Of a stretch of DNA of 64,000 nt, positions 24,401-36,900 are shown piece after piece. The notes under the pieces were generated by a model, which saw only the letters and a program-made list of their open reading frames with translations, was not told where the DNA came from and made no database searches. This DNA comes from Loxodes magnus (Eukaryota > Ciliophora > Karyorelictea > Loxodida > Loxodidae), in the NCBI GenBank assembly GCA_946699065.1, contig CAMPDV010000059.1, forward strand, positions 496,001 through 560,000, given 5' to 3'. The translations under genes were made by a program, and so were the position numbers. How positions within the stretch are numbered: the stretch's first letter is position 1; every line of letters begins with the position of its first letter.

Positions 24401-27400
24401 TAATTATATTTAGGATGTGGAAATGAAAATGATGAAGGAGAATCAGGTTTGACATATAATAGTCTTACTATTTAGTAGCATTCTGTAGGCTTTGAGTCAG
24501 TTTAACTATTCAAGAAAAGTGTAAAAGAACTAAATATAGAAGATTTTGCTTTTACCTTTACTCTTTTTGAGGATTTCTCAATAGGAGTAAACTCCATAAT
24601 ATATCTAGAATGAAATAACTAATAATTTATCCCTTCTTGAGTTGAAATAAATGGACTCTTCTGCTAAACTTTACAATCTTAGGATTATAAGGTAGAGTGC
24701 AAAGTATAAGCAGAACCTAAGACCAAATTGATTATAACATTTAAAAATACCTTAGTCAACCAAATTTAAGAAGAGATGTCAAACTCTAATGTCTTTTATT
24801 TGCTAATCTAAGCAAATGTATATGGAACTTGAAATTCAAAGGCTTTAATATATGAATGTAGGTAATTGAATCAAAATCCTAAATGTGGTGATATTTCTTA
24901 AGAAGATCTTTCTATCTAAATTTCTAAGAATAAAGGAAATTTATATATAAACTAGGTTGAATTATATCCCAATAATATGTAAACTTAGATACAATTCTAC
25001 TCCGACACAATAATTACTGTAGTGGTATAAACTTCCCTACCCTATTCTCCATACACTCTTACTGAATAGTAATTACCCTAAATGATCATTTTTATACCTG
25101 AAGATTTTAAGATAAACGAAGACTTTGACGATTTTTCTCATTGTTACACTTAGTTTAGTGCCAAATGCAAACTAAATGGAAATTAACTGATTTTGGTATT
25201 TTAAGAAGATATAATCCATAGTAAAGAATACAAAGTGTATTTAACCTAGTTTGTTAGAACTCCTAGATAGAATAGCGTAGGAATAAAATAGGCATGGCAG
25301 GGATAAACTATATATCAAGAGAAAGTGATAGATTACTCCAATATTTCAAAAAATGTAAATGATACTATGTATGCCATTCTATCTTAAACTATCCCTCTTT
25401 CCATAAATTTTATAATGGATGTTTAGCCGTAAAATTAAGGTGAAAAAGCTACTTATTCGTTCTATATAGATGTGGCAGAGAAAATTTCAAAAAACTAAGA
25501 AATTTTGATTTAGTTTCCATCTTCTTATTACGACTTCTTCCTAAGTGCAGCTGAGTAGTGATATGATTATGATGAATAAGGCTATTCAATTTACTATATT
25601 CCTTGTATAATACAAGTTAATTAAGTTTATTTAGAAGATTCCTGAATTATGACTAATTAAAAATGCAGGGTTAAAAGATAAGCTATCTATATCAATCTTC
25701 TTTAGGATATTAATGAAATCTCAGTTCTATAAATTACTGTCATTGGAATCAAAAATCCTGATCAAGGGATAAATTTAGAAACGCACGGACTTTGCAGTGC
25801 CTTATCTTTTAATGTCTTTTTTACACAAAACAATTTCTAGGAAGTAATTCAAAACTTAAGGGCAACATATGAATTCTGCTACAAAATGGACGCTTTTATT
25901 AATCTTATAGATGTCAATATTCCTTATACTAACTATGATCATGGATTAGGAAAGACTGATAACTATGAGGTATGATTTGAAATATGGCATGATAACTTTT
26001 TCTCAGACTAATACCTTTAAGTAGAAAAAGAAAATAGCTTAGTCATAATTTAGCTTCCTGATGAATACTAAATCTATCCTGTTTCTATAGCATAAAGTAA
26101 CTAGGTTTTAAAAACCCATTGTGATTTATACTCCTCATAAAATTTAATTAACTTCCAATAATTAAACTCTGAGGATTTAGTAGATAGTTTGGAATGTTAT
26201 TTCAATTATACTCTCAATAGTTTAGGAAATAGCTTAGCTTTATTATTTAATAATGATTATACCTTTTAATCAAGTTTGGACAATAACTATTTATACTATG
26301 CCTTTAGAATAAAAAGTATTGAGAATCCTTTATACTTATGAACTAGAAAAGATGCTTCTTAAGACATTTAGTGAAAAGATCCAACTCTTATGTATCTAAG
26401 AGATAACTTATGAACTTAATATGAATCTTACTCCTAGAAGTTTCAAATCTTCGTTAGTAATTAACAGAAACCATCTTCTTCAGATTCTACTTCATATAAC
26501 TCTAGATCTTATGGAGTACTTCATCATGGCTATTTAGGGTTTTATTCTCTTTTAGATGTTTTATATATTAAAGACCAAAATTAAAACGAAATAACAGAGC
26601 GATTCCCTCTTAGAGTTACTTCAGGCTAATGTAGTGGAAATTATTATATTTAGACAGGAAGAAATTTGGAGGAGGCGTCAGAAAAACCAGTAAGAGTTGA
26701 CTTAGTATAAATAAGCTCTGATAAAAATTCCGAATAATACGTGACATTTTAAAATGGAAAAGCAAATACTTAGTTACTATACCAAGACATCAACTCTAGA
26801 TTTAAAGTTAAGTTTAATCAAAAGATTAGTGACATTAAAGTTATCTACCTATAATGGAAAGAGCTGACACAACTTAAAAGTATACAGTTTGCAAATTTAT
26901 AGAAATCTAAATTAATTATTTTTCCTCCTATTGAAGAAAACCTAGGCTATGTTTATTTTGATAGAGTAGAGTACTATATTTATCCTGAAATTTAATACTT
27001 ACCTATTTATGTGTATCTATCCAATTCACCTGCCTCTAGTGTAAGTTTATTACTGTCGTTTGCTTTTGACCGAGACGAATAATCTTAGTCAAATCGAACA
27101 AACAATCAAAAAAACATAATAATTTCAGAGACAGAACTAATATTCAATTAATGGACATATAGGAAGCAATTCACAGTATAGACTTTGAACTGAAATTTTT
27201 AGAAAGGAGTTTCCTTTAGAATTCAGTTCTAATTTAAAGGAGAAAATGATTATGCTTATCAAATCAAAAGCTCAGATTTCATAAAGATTAATATCCTACA
27301 AGAATAAATACTTTAGCCTTTTATTTAAGACCAAACTACTGAAATGAGAGTAGAATAATTTGCATTTGCCAAGTTATATGTATCAACTAATGTATAAGGC

Positions 27401-28687
27401 TATGCTTATTTTTTAATTCTACCTAAATGTTAGAGAGCTCCTCAAAGTAGTGAATAAATGATTTCTTAAGTAGATTGGATATTCTCAACTGAAGAATATA
27501 GAAAAGCTGAATAAGGAAAAGAAAGGAAACTATAGACACTTTGTAATGATACTTTCTAATGTACATAATTAGAGCCTAATATTTCTGCGTGAGAAAGTTA
27601 AATGCTCATTAAGCTCAAAAATTACCTTAAGAGTGGATATTATTTGTCAAATGGGTAAGAGGTGTACGATAAAAAAGACTTGATAGAAATATAATATGGA
27701 ACAAATTAAAAGTAAACCTTTTTGTGAGCTGGCTAGGAATTTTCTATATATATTGCTTTCCAAAATCTTAATAACTCTAAGTCTAACTTAATATTTAAGA
27801 ATATAACAACTTAACCAGTCTCAGAATGAGTTTATAGTAGCATAGTTATTAGCATGATTGAAACTCCTACTTCAAATGACCTAGAAGAAATAATATGTAA
27901 CTATGCAAATTCAATTAAATTTGATTGTAAGCTAGTAAAATGAAGTAAAGAATGGATATAAGTAAAGGAATCTAAGGAAACTAATTATACTGAATATGAA
28001 GTTATTGTTCTTTTACTTTCAGATCCTTCTGGATAGTATAAAGCATAGCCTAAATAAGTTTTATAGTCTGCAATGGATTGTTAAAATTGTGCAGTAAAAT
28101 TCCAAAATTCGCTTAACTATTCGTAAAATGAAGTTGACAAATTTATAAAACTAGCATGATATAATGATAAAACTGATTGAATATTCTGATTTGAAAGTCA
28201 AAAAAATAATGTTTTTTTATCCCAAAATTCATGAAGCTCTGATTCAAGCCGAATTTATATAGGTTATACAGGTTATGAAAGAGATTTCTTATATATTTCC
28301 CTAGCTTTATAAGATAAGTTTAACAAGTAAATGACAATCTATTAAATAGTGACTGGATTAGACTACAATAACCACGATGCTGTAGATTACGCAGCTTTAA
28401 CTTTCTAAGTATAAGATTAAACTAATTCCATACAAGTTATTTAAACTTCATAACTTAATGTCTATTTCATAGGTCTTTAGGCCTATACAAAATATATAGT
28501 TTGCGCAGTTGCTATTAATAATAGAACACCATTGTTTGGAGGAACTTATTCTAATGTGATATGCACTAATGCTTAAACAACGGAAAATTAAGAAAATGAA
28601 GAATACGAAGAAGTTAATTTTGGAATGCATAATATAAATTGGAATTTCCGGTGGCTGATTTTATTGTTTATGATTGATTTATTTTGA
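21494..28687 (+). CDS. giant membrane-anchored surface-type protein, paralogue 1 (2,397 aa)
   Basis: A single intronless frame of 2,398 codons with hundreds of TAA/TAG Gln codons and many TGA Trp codons, from ATG 21494 to TGA 28685-28687. The N-terminus has a hydrophobic signal/anchor stretch (LLRFLIGLIYHS). The rest is a long chain of beta-rich, Asn/Ser/Tyr-rich sequence with scattered Cys, and a last hydrophobic segment (WLILLFMIDLF) ends at the TGA. Conserved landmarks shared with the second copy: GGTAGTATSF near residue 485, TYHDEDVWPGWTN near 930, CGNENDEGESGLTYNS soon after, and short EGGTIA / YEGG motifs. Trp is often TGA (WQWNAGG uses both TGG and TGA). I know no named family; a secreted or surface adhesive/coat role is inferred from topology. 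Confidence 0.85.
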
Positions 28688-30525
28688 AGTAAAAAGACCA
28701 TAAATTATTTAATTTTTACATTTCATATAAAGCTTTATTTAAGTATTTAAATCTCTTTTTCATTTCTTTTTTCTTTCTCCTGTATCTTCGCTTGACTCTT
28801 TTAATAGTTAATAAATTCTTTAATTATATCTCAGGTAGTTTGATTTATGATTTAGAGCAATTTAACAATTACTCATCTACTTGTTCAGCTTTTATCAATA
28901 ACTATAACTTGTGAATTTAAGATTTATAGCATTATTTTAAATGACTTTGAAAATAAATTATTCATTTAGCATTTTTCCAAGTTACACTCTAATTAATAGA
29001 TTAATTAGCCTTATTTGCTTAAATTAATGCGTGTATGCTTATTTTTCTTAAATTAGCAAAAGCTAAATTAGCTATGCTTCTAGATATAAAACTCTTATGA
29101 TTTGATTTGCTTAAATATTATTGAGTTTTTGCAAGCTTAATTAAGAAGATTTGATAAAAGGGGTAGAAAGATGTTATTAGCTTAAGACTTTTTAGAGCTT
29201 ATTGATAAAATAGAGTTAGGTATAGAAAGAGTCTTCAGTAAGGTGTTTTATCAACAGAATAAATCTGCAAAGCACTTTGTTCATCATAATATTTTTAAAT
29301 TATAAAAGATGGAGCTATTTATATCTCATCCCAAGTTTAATTTCGTTTATTTTTAAACTGCCTATTTATAACTATATAATGATAAACTTCCATACTTACT
29401 AAACTTAAAGTTTAAAAATAATTTATGAATATGAAGGATTCTTTTAACTTTAAATCTATTTATGAAAATCTATAACTAAATGAATTAAAATATGACTAAT
29501 TATAGAAGCATTATGCTTGTCATCTTGAGTAATCATAATATAATTACTTTTAATAGAGTGTAAGTAGAGATAATAAAATCCAAAAAATGTATTTGTTTAT
29601 TTAGTATGTATAGATAGATTTTTCACTATAATTTATCTAATATCTCATTTTAAATGAATTATACTATAGACTAATAACTTAGATCACTTAGCCTTCTTAA
29701 AATTTGAACTGTTTTAGTTTAATTTAATTAATTTAAATTGGTTGAATTTATTTATGTAGAAGCTTTATTCATTTTATAGGGATTTAAATATCTAATATTA
29801 ATAACTTAAATGATTAAAGTTTGAATTTATTTAATCTTATTACTTTACACTTCTTCTATTTGATATAAGGGAAGTCAAAAAAAAGTATGCAATCTAATAA
29901 ATTCTAGTAAAATGGTTTTTTGTTTTTCTTGTATGAATTAATGTCTCTTTTGATATTTTAGTTCTATCTTATTTTAAATAAATTTAATTTAAAACAAAAT
30001 ACTAAAGTTATCTTAATAGTGCTAACTAGTTTTATTAAAGCTATAGATGAATAAATTAAACTAGTTAATGTTTCTTATAATTTGCTTTATAGAAGATTTT
30101 AGTTGCTCTCACTCTAAATTTTATATATAATATATATTCAAAGTAATAAAGCTTTAAGGAATTTAGAAATAAGCATTATCTTTCTAATAGAAATTCTTAT
30201 TTAAATAGTTATCTTTTCATTATTTGAAAACTTACTAAATAACGATCACTCAGGAATGTTATAAACCCTTACTCAGAAGCTAATAGATATGGCCATGTAA
30301 TAATCTAAATCTCTTTTGTTATTATCAAAGCAAATATTCAAAATTATGATACCATAGCTAATAATACTTTTAACTTCTCATAATATTCTGTATAATAAGT
30401 TGTTTTTGCTAATACTGTAAATAGGAATAAAGGTGTTTTACCTCATATAATAGATTGAATATTTTATTAGAATGATTAATAGCTTAAATACTAAATTTAA
30501 AGTAGTTGTTTTGCTTTGATTTATA
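28688..30525. other. intergenic region between giant gene 1 and GGPP synthase
   Basis: AT-rich. It begins with a T-rich stretch after the giant gene's stop and contains only the doubtful small ORF at 29.2 kb. Confidence 0.5.
29171..29428 (+). CDS. doubtful small ORF, 85 aa
   Basis: ATG to TGA; begins MLLAQDFLELIDKIELGIER and contains a His-rich patch (KHFVHHNIF). Composition is protein-like, but an open frame of this length is expected by chance with TGA as the only stop. No homology recognised. Confidence 0.25.
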
Positions 30526-31554
30526 TCAAATTTCTCTTACTATTAACGCATTTACAAAATCAAAAAACTATTGCTTTTCCTCAGTAGGTTCTTTCAAAAT
30601 TTCGTTTATAGTTGTATGGAATTGAGTAACTAATTTATCTGCTATTCTTTTAGCATAATCTAAACTTCCTGCATCCCTCATCATTTAAATGGCTTCATTA
30701 ATGATGACTTGATCCTTTGTTTGCATATCCAAAATTTAAATAAATCTCTATTTCTTGTCTTCTGGAAGATTTTAGAGGCAATGAATAGCCATTAAGCTCC
30801 TTTTTCCTTCATATATATCATCTCCTAGCATTCCTCTTAATTTAGCATACTTTTAGCTGGTTAAATTGATTAAATCGTCTATTATTTAAAATGCTATCCC
30901 AAGACGAGCTGAAGCTTCAGCTAATTAATGTTGATAGTCTTATTATTAAGTTCAAATGCATGCAATTTGAGCTGCTAGTTTAGGCATAGTTCCAGTTTTA
31001 TGAGCATTCATTTCGTAATATTAATTCATCGTAGGGAAAACTTTATGCTTACTCCAATAAATATCCAAAGCCTGTCCTATATGCAAATTAGCGAATTCCT
31101 CAGTCCAGTGTTGGAAAATTTTGAGTTTAATAGAAGGATCGATTTCTGTATCTTCAATGAGAAATTAATAAGGAAGAAAGTACAACATATTCCCACAATT
31201 TATGCTAACTGCTTCGCCATACTTTAAATAAGTACAAAGATCACCTCTTCTTAGATAACTTTTATCTTCAATGTCATCAATCATTAGACTGGCATTGTGT
31301 ATTATCTCCAAAACCACACAAATCTATTTAAACTTTTCTTCTTTTTCAATATTTTTTTATAAAGATTTAGCTAAAAGGTAGCAAAAGTTAGGTCTCCATA
31401 CTTTACCTCCTCTATCAAGCAGATCTCAGAATGGCACTATTATAGACTGTTATAGTGCATTTAAATCATAGTTAGGTTGCTATGTCAATATACTCTTTCC
31501 TTTAAAACTTAACAAATTTCTAGGAAGAACGTTTTCAATCAATTTCTTTCACAT
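30526..31554 (-). CDS. GGPS1: geranylgeranyl diphosphate synthase (GGPS1-like), 342 aa
   Basis: A trans-polyprenyl synthase that adds isopentenyl diphosphate to allylic diphosphates, supplying GGPP for protein prenylation and isoprenoids. The substrate pocket starts LLDRGGKVWRP. The first Asp-rich motif is IHNASLMIDDIEDKSYLRRG (DDIED at 93-97); small residues (Ala, Ser) five and four positions before it predict a product longer than FPP. The second motif is GIAFQIIDDLIN, and DDxxN rather than DDxxD is typical of the eukaryotic GGPS1 type. LGDDIYEGKRSLMAIH follows. Gln in FQII is TAA and several Trp are TGA, including the second codon (ATG TGA AAG). There are no introns; it ends at TGA (30528-30526). 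Confidence 0.95.
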
Positions 31555-31577
31555 TTATTTATTAACCAATTATTTAA

Positions 31578-31709
31578 TTATAAATCATCCCTTCTATCTT
31601 CTTTTAATTCAACTTTACCATCTACACTGCCACGCTTTATAGCTAGATCAATCTTTTCTCTTTTATTAAGAAAGAGTATTAGCAAGAATTAAAGCTAGAT
31701 ATATAGCAT
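31578..31709 (-). CDS. possible small single-pass membrane protein ORF
   Basis: MLYIQLQFLLILFLNKREKI starts a hydrophobic helix followed by a strongly charged tail (GSVDGKVELKEDRRDDL). The end given is the first TAA (31580-31578); the first TGA is at 31541-31539, which would overlap the GGPP synthase start by 16 bases. The amphipathic layout resembles a tail- or signal-anchored microprotein. No family is recognised. Confidence 0.35.
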
Positions 31710-33938
31710 TAATATAATTAAATTAAGCCAAAGAAATAATTAGAATATTAAGCTGAATAGTTACTAAGTTGATGACTGGTATGTTATGGAAAGTGATTAT
31801 TGAGTAAACTAGATATATAAAGGAATAGCAAGGAAATTAATCTTAGGTATTAAAAGGCAATAATTTAATTTTAGTTATCTAATACTTTTTATTTATTATC
31901 CTTAGCTATTTAATGAGGAAATATTAGAATATTTTAAGAATTTAAATTTATGCTTTTGACCTTTATTGACGATTTACGATGATAGAGTTAAACAAAATCT
32001 TAGAAAAATTAATAGAAGGCAAAAGTACATAGCAGTCCATGATTGAGAAAGAAAAAAGATAAAGAAATGTACTTAAATATGAACAATCTAGCAATTTAAA
32101 TACGTAACTTCAATTTTAAAGATATAGGTGATTATTCTTATCTATTAAAGTTGAAAGCATTTTAATTCTACATTTAAGCTTAAATCTCTTAACTAGAACT
32201 ATTTGGTTTAAATTAATATATAAAAATTGATATTTATACTGCTATAGGCTTTTTATTATAAGTAAGTTGATATTATCTTTAGAATAAGGCTTTATACTAT
32301 TAAAAATCTAAAATGTGAAGCTAATAACTTTTGAAAATCTAACTGTGAATTATTGCATAATTTTTACAAGTGTTGATATAGTAAATAAACCCTAGAAAAT
32401 GCTTATATAATAAAATAGTTCTGATTATCTATTAATTTAAATACTCATAAGAATCATATAATAGCTATAAGTGAACACTTCCAATAACTTCTTTCATTAA
32501 TATTTAAAATTAGTATAACTTTCTTCTAAAGCTTTACCCTTATTTTACCATTTATTTACAAATTTCAGTCTTAGATTAAACTATAAAATAGACTGGTAAG
32601 TATTTAGGAAATTTTATATATAGTACAATAAATTTAGGAGCTAAAAGGCTAGGAAATAAAGCATACTAAATAGCTAGTTAAATTAAGTGCCGACTAGTAT
32701 ATATGCTTAATAAAATATATATAGATATCATAATATTTGGATAATCTAAATATTTTCTATTATCCTTTAGTTTAAGTAAGTATTTTAAAAGCTTAGTTAT
32801 TAATTAAGCATAAGGTAATTGTATATTATCTTCATATATTTACCTTTAATTTTAATTAAAGATAACCGGCATTTAATCTACTCTAAGTTAATATTTAGTT
32901 AGGTTTTAAAGGTTAAGTAATGAGTTTACTATATCAAAACAAAAATATAGGTCTAAAAGCTATTAAGAGTAATCCTATTATAACTTAAACTGCAAAATTC
33001 TTTATATAATTAATATTCTCTTTATTAAATTCTATAAGAACTATTTAATAAATACACTACTTCTAATGAGATATTAACTAGACTAACAAATAAGGGTTGT
33101 TCATAACTCAGTTATTATTAACTAGAGCAAAAGTTTAATTATCTGTTTTATGCAAAGATTTATAATCGTTAAAATATATTTCAAATATGCTTACTTTATA
33201 TTAAATAAATCCTTTCATAATATAATTTCCTCTTTTTTATTTCTATTACCTTAACTTAAACCTATTTTAATATACTTAAATTATATTTAGAATTTAAGAA
33301 TCTTAGACATTCTTTTTAAATTTATCTATAGAATACTTAAATGTTAATTTAAATCTTCTTCTGTTTCAATTATTAAAGACTTCATTAGAATTAAATGGCT
33401 TTGCTATTATCATTAACTATTAGCGTTACTTTCTTATTTAGTTATAGCAGTTTTTTTTAAAAGCATTCTCTATATATTTTTCTTAATAGCTATCTTAACT
33501 TGAAATAAAAGATCCTATCATATAAGCAATGCAATATCTCTCTTTTAGATACTCTTTGCTATTACTTTTTAAAATTTTGGTAGTTTAATATAATAATAAT
33601 TGCTATAATCTAGTTTTCTAGATAATTAGGTGAAATATAATGATATTTAATAAATATAAGAAGTTAGATAAATTTACCTAAGAGAAGCATACTTAACTAC
33701 CTTATTCCGTAATACCTATTATTTCTAAATTATCTAATTTAAATTAAAATAATTAGATATAATAAGAGTTGCAATGACATTGCTAGATAATATAACTAGG
33801 CTATTTATGAACTAACAATTAGATTATATGAGTTAGTAGTGACTAGAAGTAAAGGGATAGTAAAATATAAAAGTTAAGATTAAATTATTTTAAATAGTAT
33901 TTGAATTAGAATTGTTAAGGTGATATATATTCAAAAAT
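31710..33938. other. AT-rich intergenic region
   Basis: About 2.2 kb upstream of the second giant gene, with no convincing coding sequence on either strand. Confidence 0.5.
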
Positions 33939-36900
33939 ATGAAAACTGACGTTTTGAATTGTCGGGCTGTTAATAGAAATTATTTCCTGAGCTTAGTACT
34001 ATTATTATCTTGCTATTTGCTTGTCGGGGGCGAAATTGTTAATACTTATCCTGTAAGGATCACTTATTGTACTTAATTCTGGAATCCAGATCCGATAACT
34101 CCAAGTATTGCAAATGGAAACGAGGCAAATGTTGAATACAATTTTATATTTTAGCTTAATAAAGTTGAGCCTGATTTAATTTCAGTCTTTATTAAATGAC
34201 CTGTTTAATTTTTTTAGTCTGTTACCTAGACTCAAGCATAAAGAATCTAAGATACAGAAGCCTGTTACAAAGCTACAGTCATGAATATAACTAATCCTGA
34301 GTAATTTACTTCGACTGGGTCTTTTGGAATATGAATAGTAAATTAAGAAAATTAATTGGTTCATGTAAACTGAAACTTCATGAGTATTGGATTTGCGCCT
34401 AGAATTTAGAACATAACTTCCTCTAAAGTTAGATTTAAAACAGGATTAAAAGACGCTAAAGAAAATTAGCTATTTTAGGATAATAAAATTTTAATGGAGA
34501 GCACTATTGAGGTATAGTATACTTTATCCTTGCCTATCTATAGAGGAGATTTATTTTGTGTCTAGTTTCCTAGTTCTTTCGACATATCAGGAAATTTGGA
34601 AATTTATTCTGTTATATTAGGACAGGGAACAAGTTTCGAAAAAACAAACTGGGATAATAATCTTATTAAGTCAACTAACGAAACAGCGCAAGATACTTAC
34701 AAGTTTGACTATGAAGCAGATATTTCCACCAATACTCTGACTATAATAGGATTTTCTAGCAATTTAGATCCTACTTAAGCTGATTTAGACTATAAAACAG
34801 CAGTTTTTTAAATAAAAGGAGTTATTAATCCTAATGCTTAGTTTCCTTAGTCTAAATTGAAATTCACAATTTGAACTTAGCGATTTACTTATGCTTGGGG
34901 ATCTAAATATATATATGAGCGATAAACCTTAAACTTTTCAAGTTCTCTAACTTATGGGACAGTTTCGAATTTCTAATGTTCCTATTCTAATAAGTAAAGA
35001 TACGAAAAGTTTATTCAAAATGATGCAGTGCCTTATAATGTTAACATGTTTGTTGATTTTACATTCACACTTGAACACCCTGTCTATGAAGGAGGGATTA
35101 TTGCTGCTAAATTCAGTTCTCTTTACCAACCGAAAGAAAAAGATGGTGTATAAAGGACTTGAATTTATGTGTCTAGTGGTTTAAAACCTTAAAAAGGGTT
35201 TGATTATGTAGTAGCCACTTGAAAGAAGCCCAGATACTCTGCTTAGAATTCTTAAGAAATTTGAATCTAAAACTATACTTCAACTACAGAAGGACCTACT
35301 GTAAAATTCACAGCCATGGTATAAATAGAAGGTAAACTATGCTATTCATCGTTAACATCATATATTGACGAAGGTTAAACGATAATAGATTTTAATGATG
35401 ATACAATGTTTTAAGGCAATGTCAATGGAGTTAACTATATACAACTCTATGCTAAAGATTCATTTTAATGAACATGAAATGAAGGTGGAACAGCTGGAAC
35501 TGCAACATCTTTTAAGATTCAATCACATAAAGAGTTTGCTACACTTGCTGATGACTTTTTGGATGTTGATATTGTAGATAAGTTAGTAATAGTATTAAGC
35601 ACTGATGAATAAATGTATTTGTTAGGATCTGAAATATTAGTGTCAAATGGAAATCATTTATAAAACGAAGGTGATTAATATATAAATGCAACTTCAGTCC
35701 AGATAGAGAAATCTGTTATAACAATTTAAAGAAGTAACATAAATTAAGACAATTAAGATTGACTTACCTATTATATTACGTCTTTCGAAAACAAAAATTA
35801 TCCTTTGACAAGTAGTATAACATCTTCGGTTCCCTATTATCCTGCTTATCCTCCTAATATGCACTAGTATGAGATATGTGTCTTTTAGCAAGACCCGGAT
35901 ACTTAAAGATTCGTTTAATCTAATTGCAATTTCTAAGATGTTTAAGAACTAACATAATTAAGTGATGGGAATTAAATTTGCTTAGATGGATGCTTATTAT
36001 TACGATAAGGAGGAAATTAACACAAAGGAACATGGGATTTTTTAATTTGGTAGGTAAAAATTCCTAATAAAAATGATTAATAAGATTATCAACCAGACTA
36101 GTTAATTTGAAATTTTGAAATTCCTGCAAATGATACCTAAAACTAAGTGGCCTTAAAAATAGCTTGCTAGAGTGCAAATTAATATTTCTATAACAGTACT
36201 TTTGGTCTTTCTGATAAAGATGCAAAAAATTATCCTAATTATGTGCAAGGTTTTGGAAATAGGCCAAATGGTTATACTTAAGATGTTTAAATGTCTGTAG
36301 AGAACTTCCAGATTACAATTTACTCATAGAAAAAGTATGAAACTTATGATGAATCAAGTAAAGTTAATACCTATTGGGGAGTTTTTCCAATCTTAACTAA
36401 AAATGTTGATTCCAAGATAAATCCACTTTACTGTAGTGCAACTTTTTCTTGGAAAGATTCAACTGGATATAGTAGAAATATTTTGCATATAGATGCTAAT
36501 TCTTCTTCTTAATAAGGAAATGGACCTCTTTATATATGAGAATCATCGAATATGAGAACTTATTATCATTATGAAAAATCTAGAAGTAACTGAAAGATGA
36601 ATAATTTAGAATTTTAAGGAGGGGAATAGGTTTCAATTAAAGCTTTTTAAAAAATGCAATATGGGTAAGGAGCTTATTCCTTCTGCATGGTTCATCTACC
36701 TTTATATTTTAAATGGTAGAATGATGTCTCTAATGTAGTTTCACAAGGTAATGGAAATCTTACTTTATTAAAGGTCTGAGAAGTTTAAGATTAAAAAAGC
36801 GGACAACTCAGATAATTTTTACTAACTTACCATGATGAAGATGTTTGACCTGAGTGAACAAACGATATTGAAATAGAAAATTTAAAAGCGCCTTATGGAG

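Noticed and set aside
34947..35184. Overlapping short ORFs on both strands within the second giant gene
   Set aside because: They are chance frames within the continuous reassigned-code frame.
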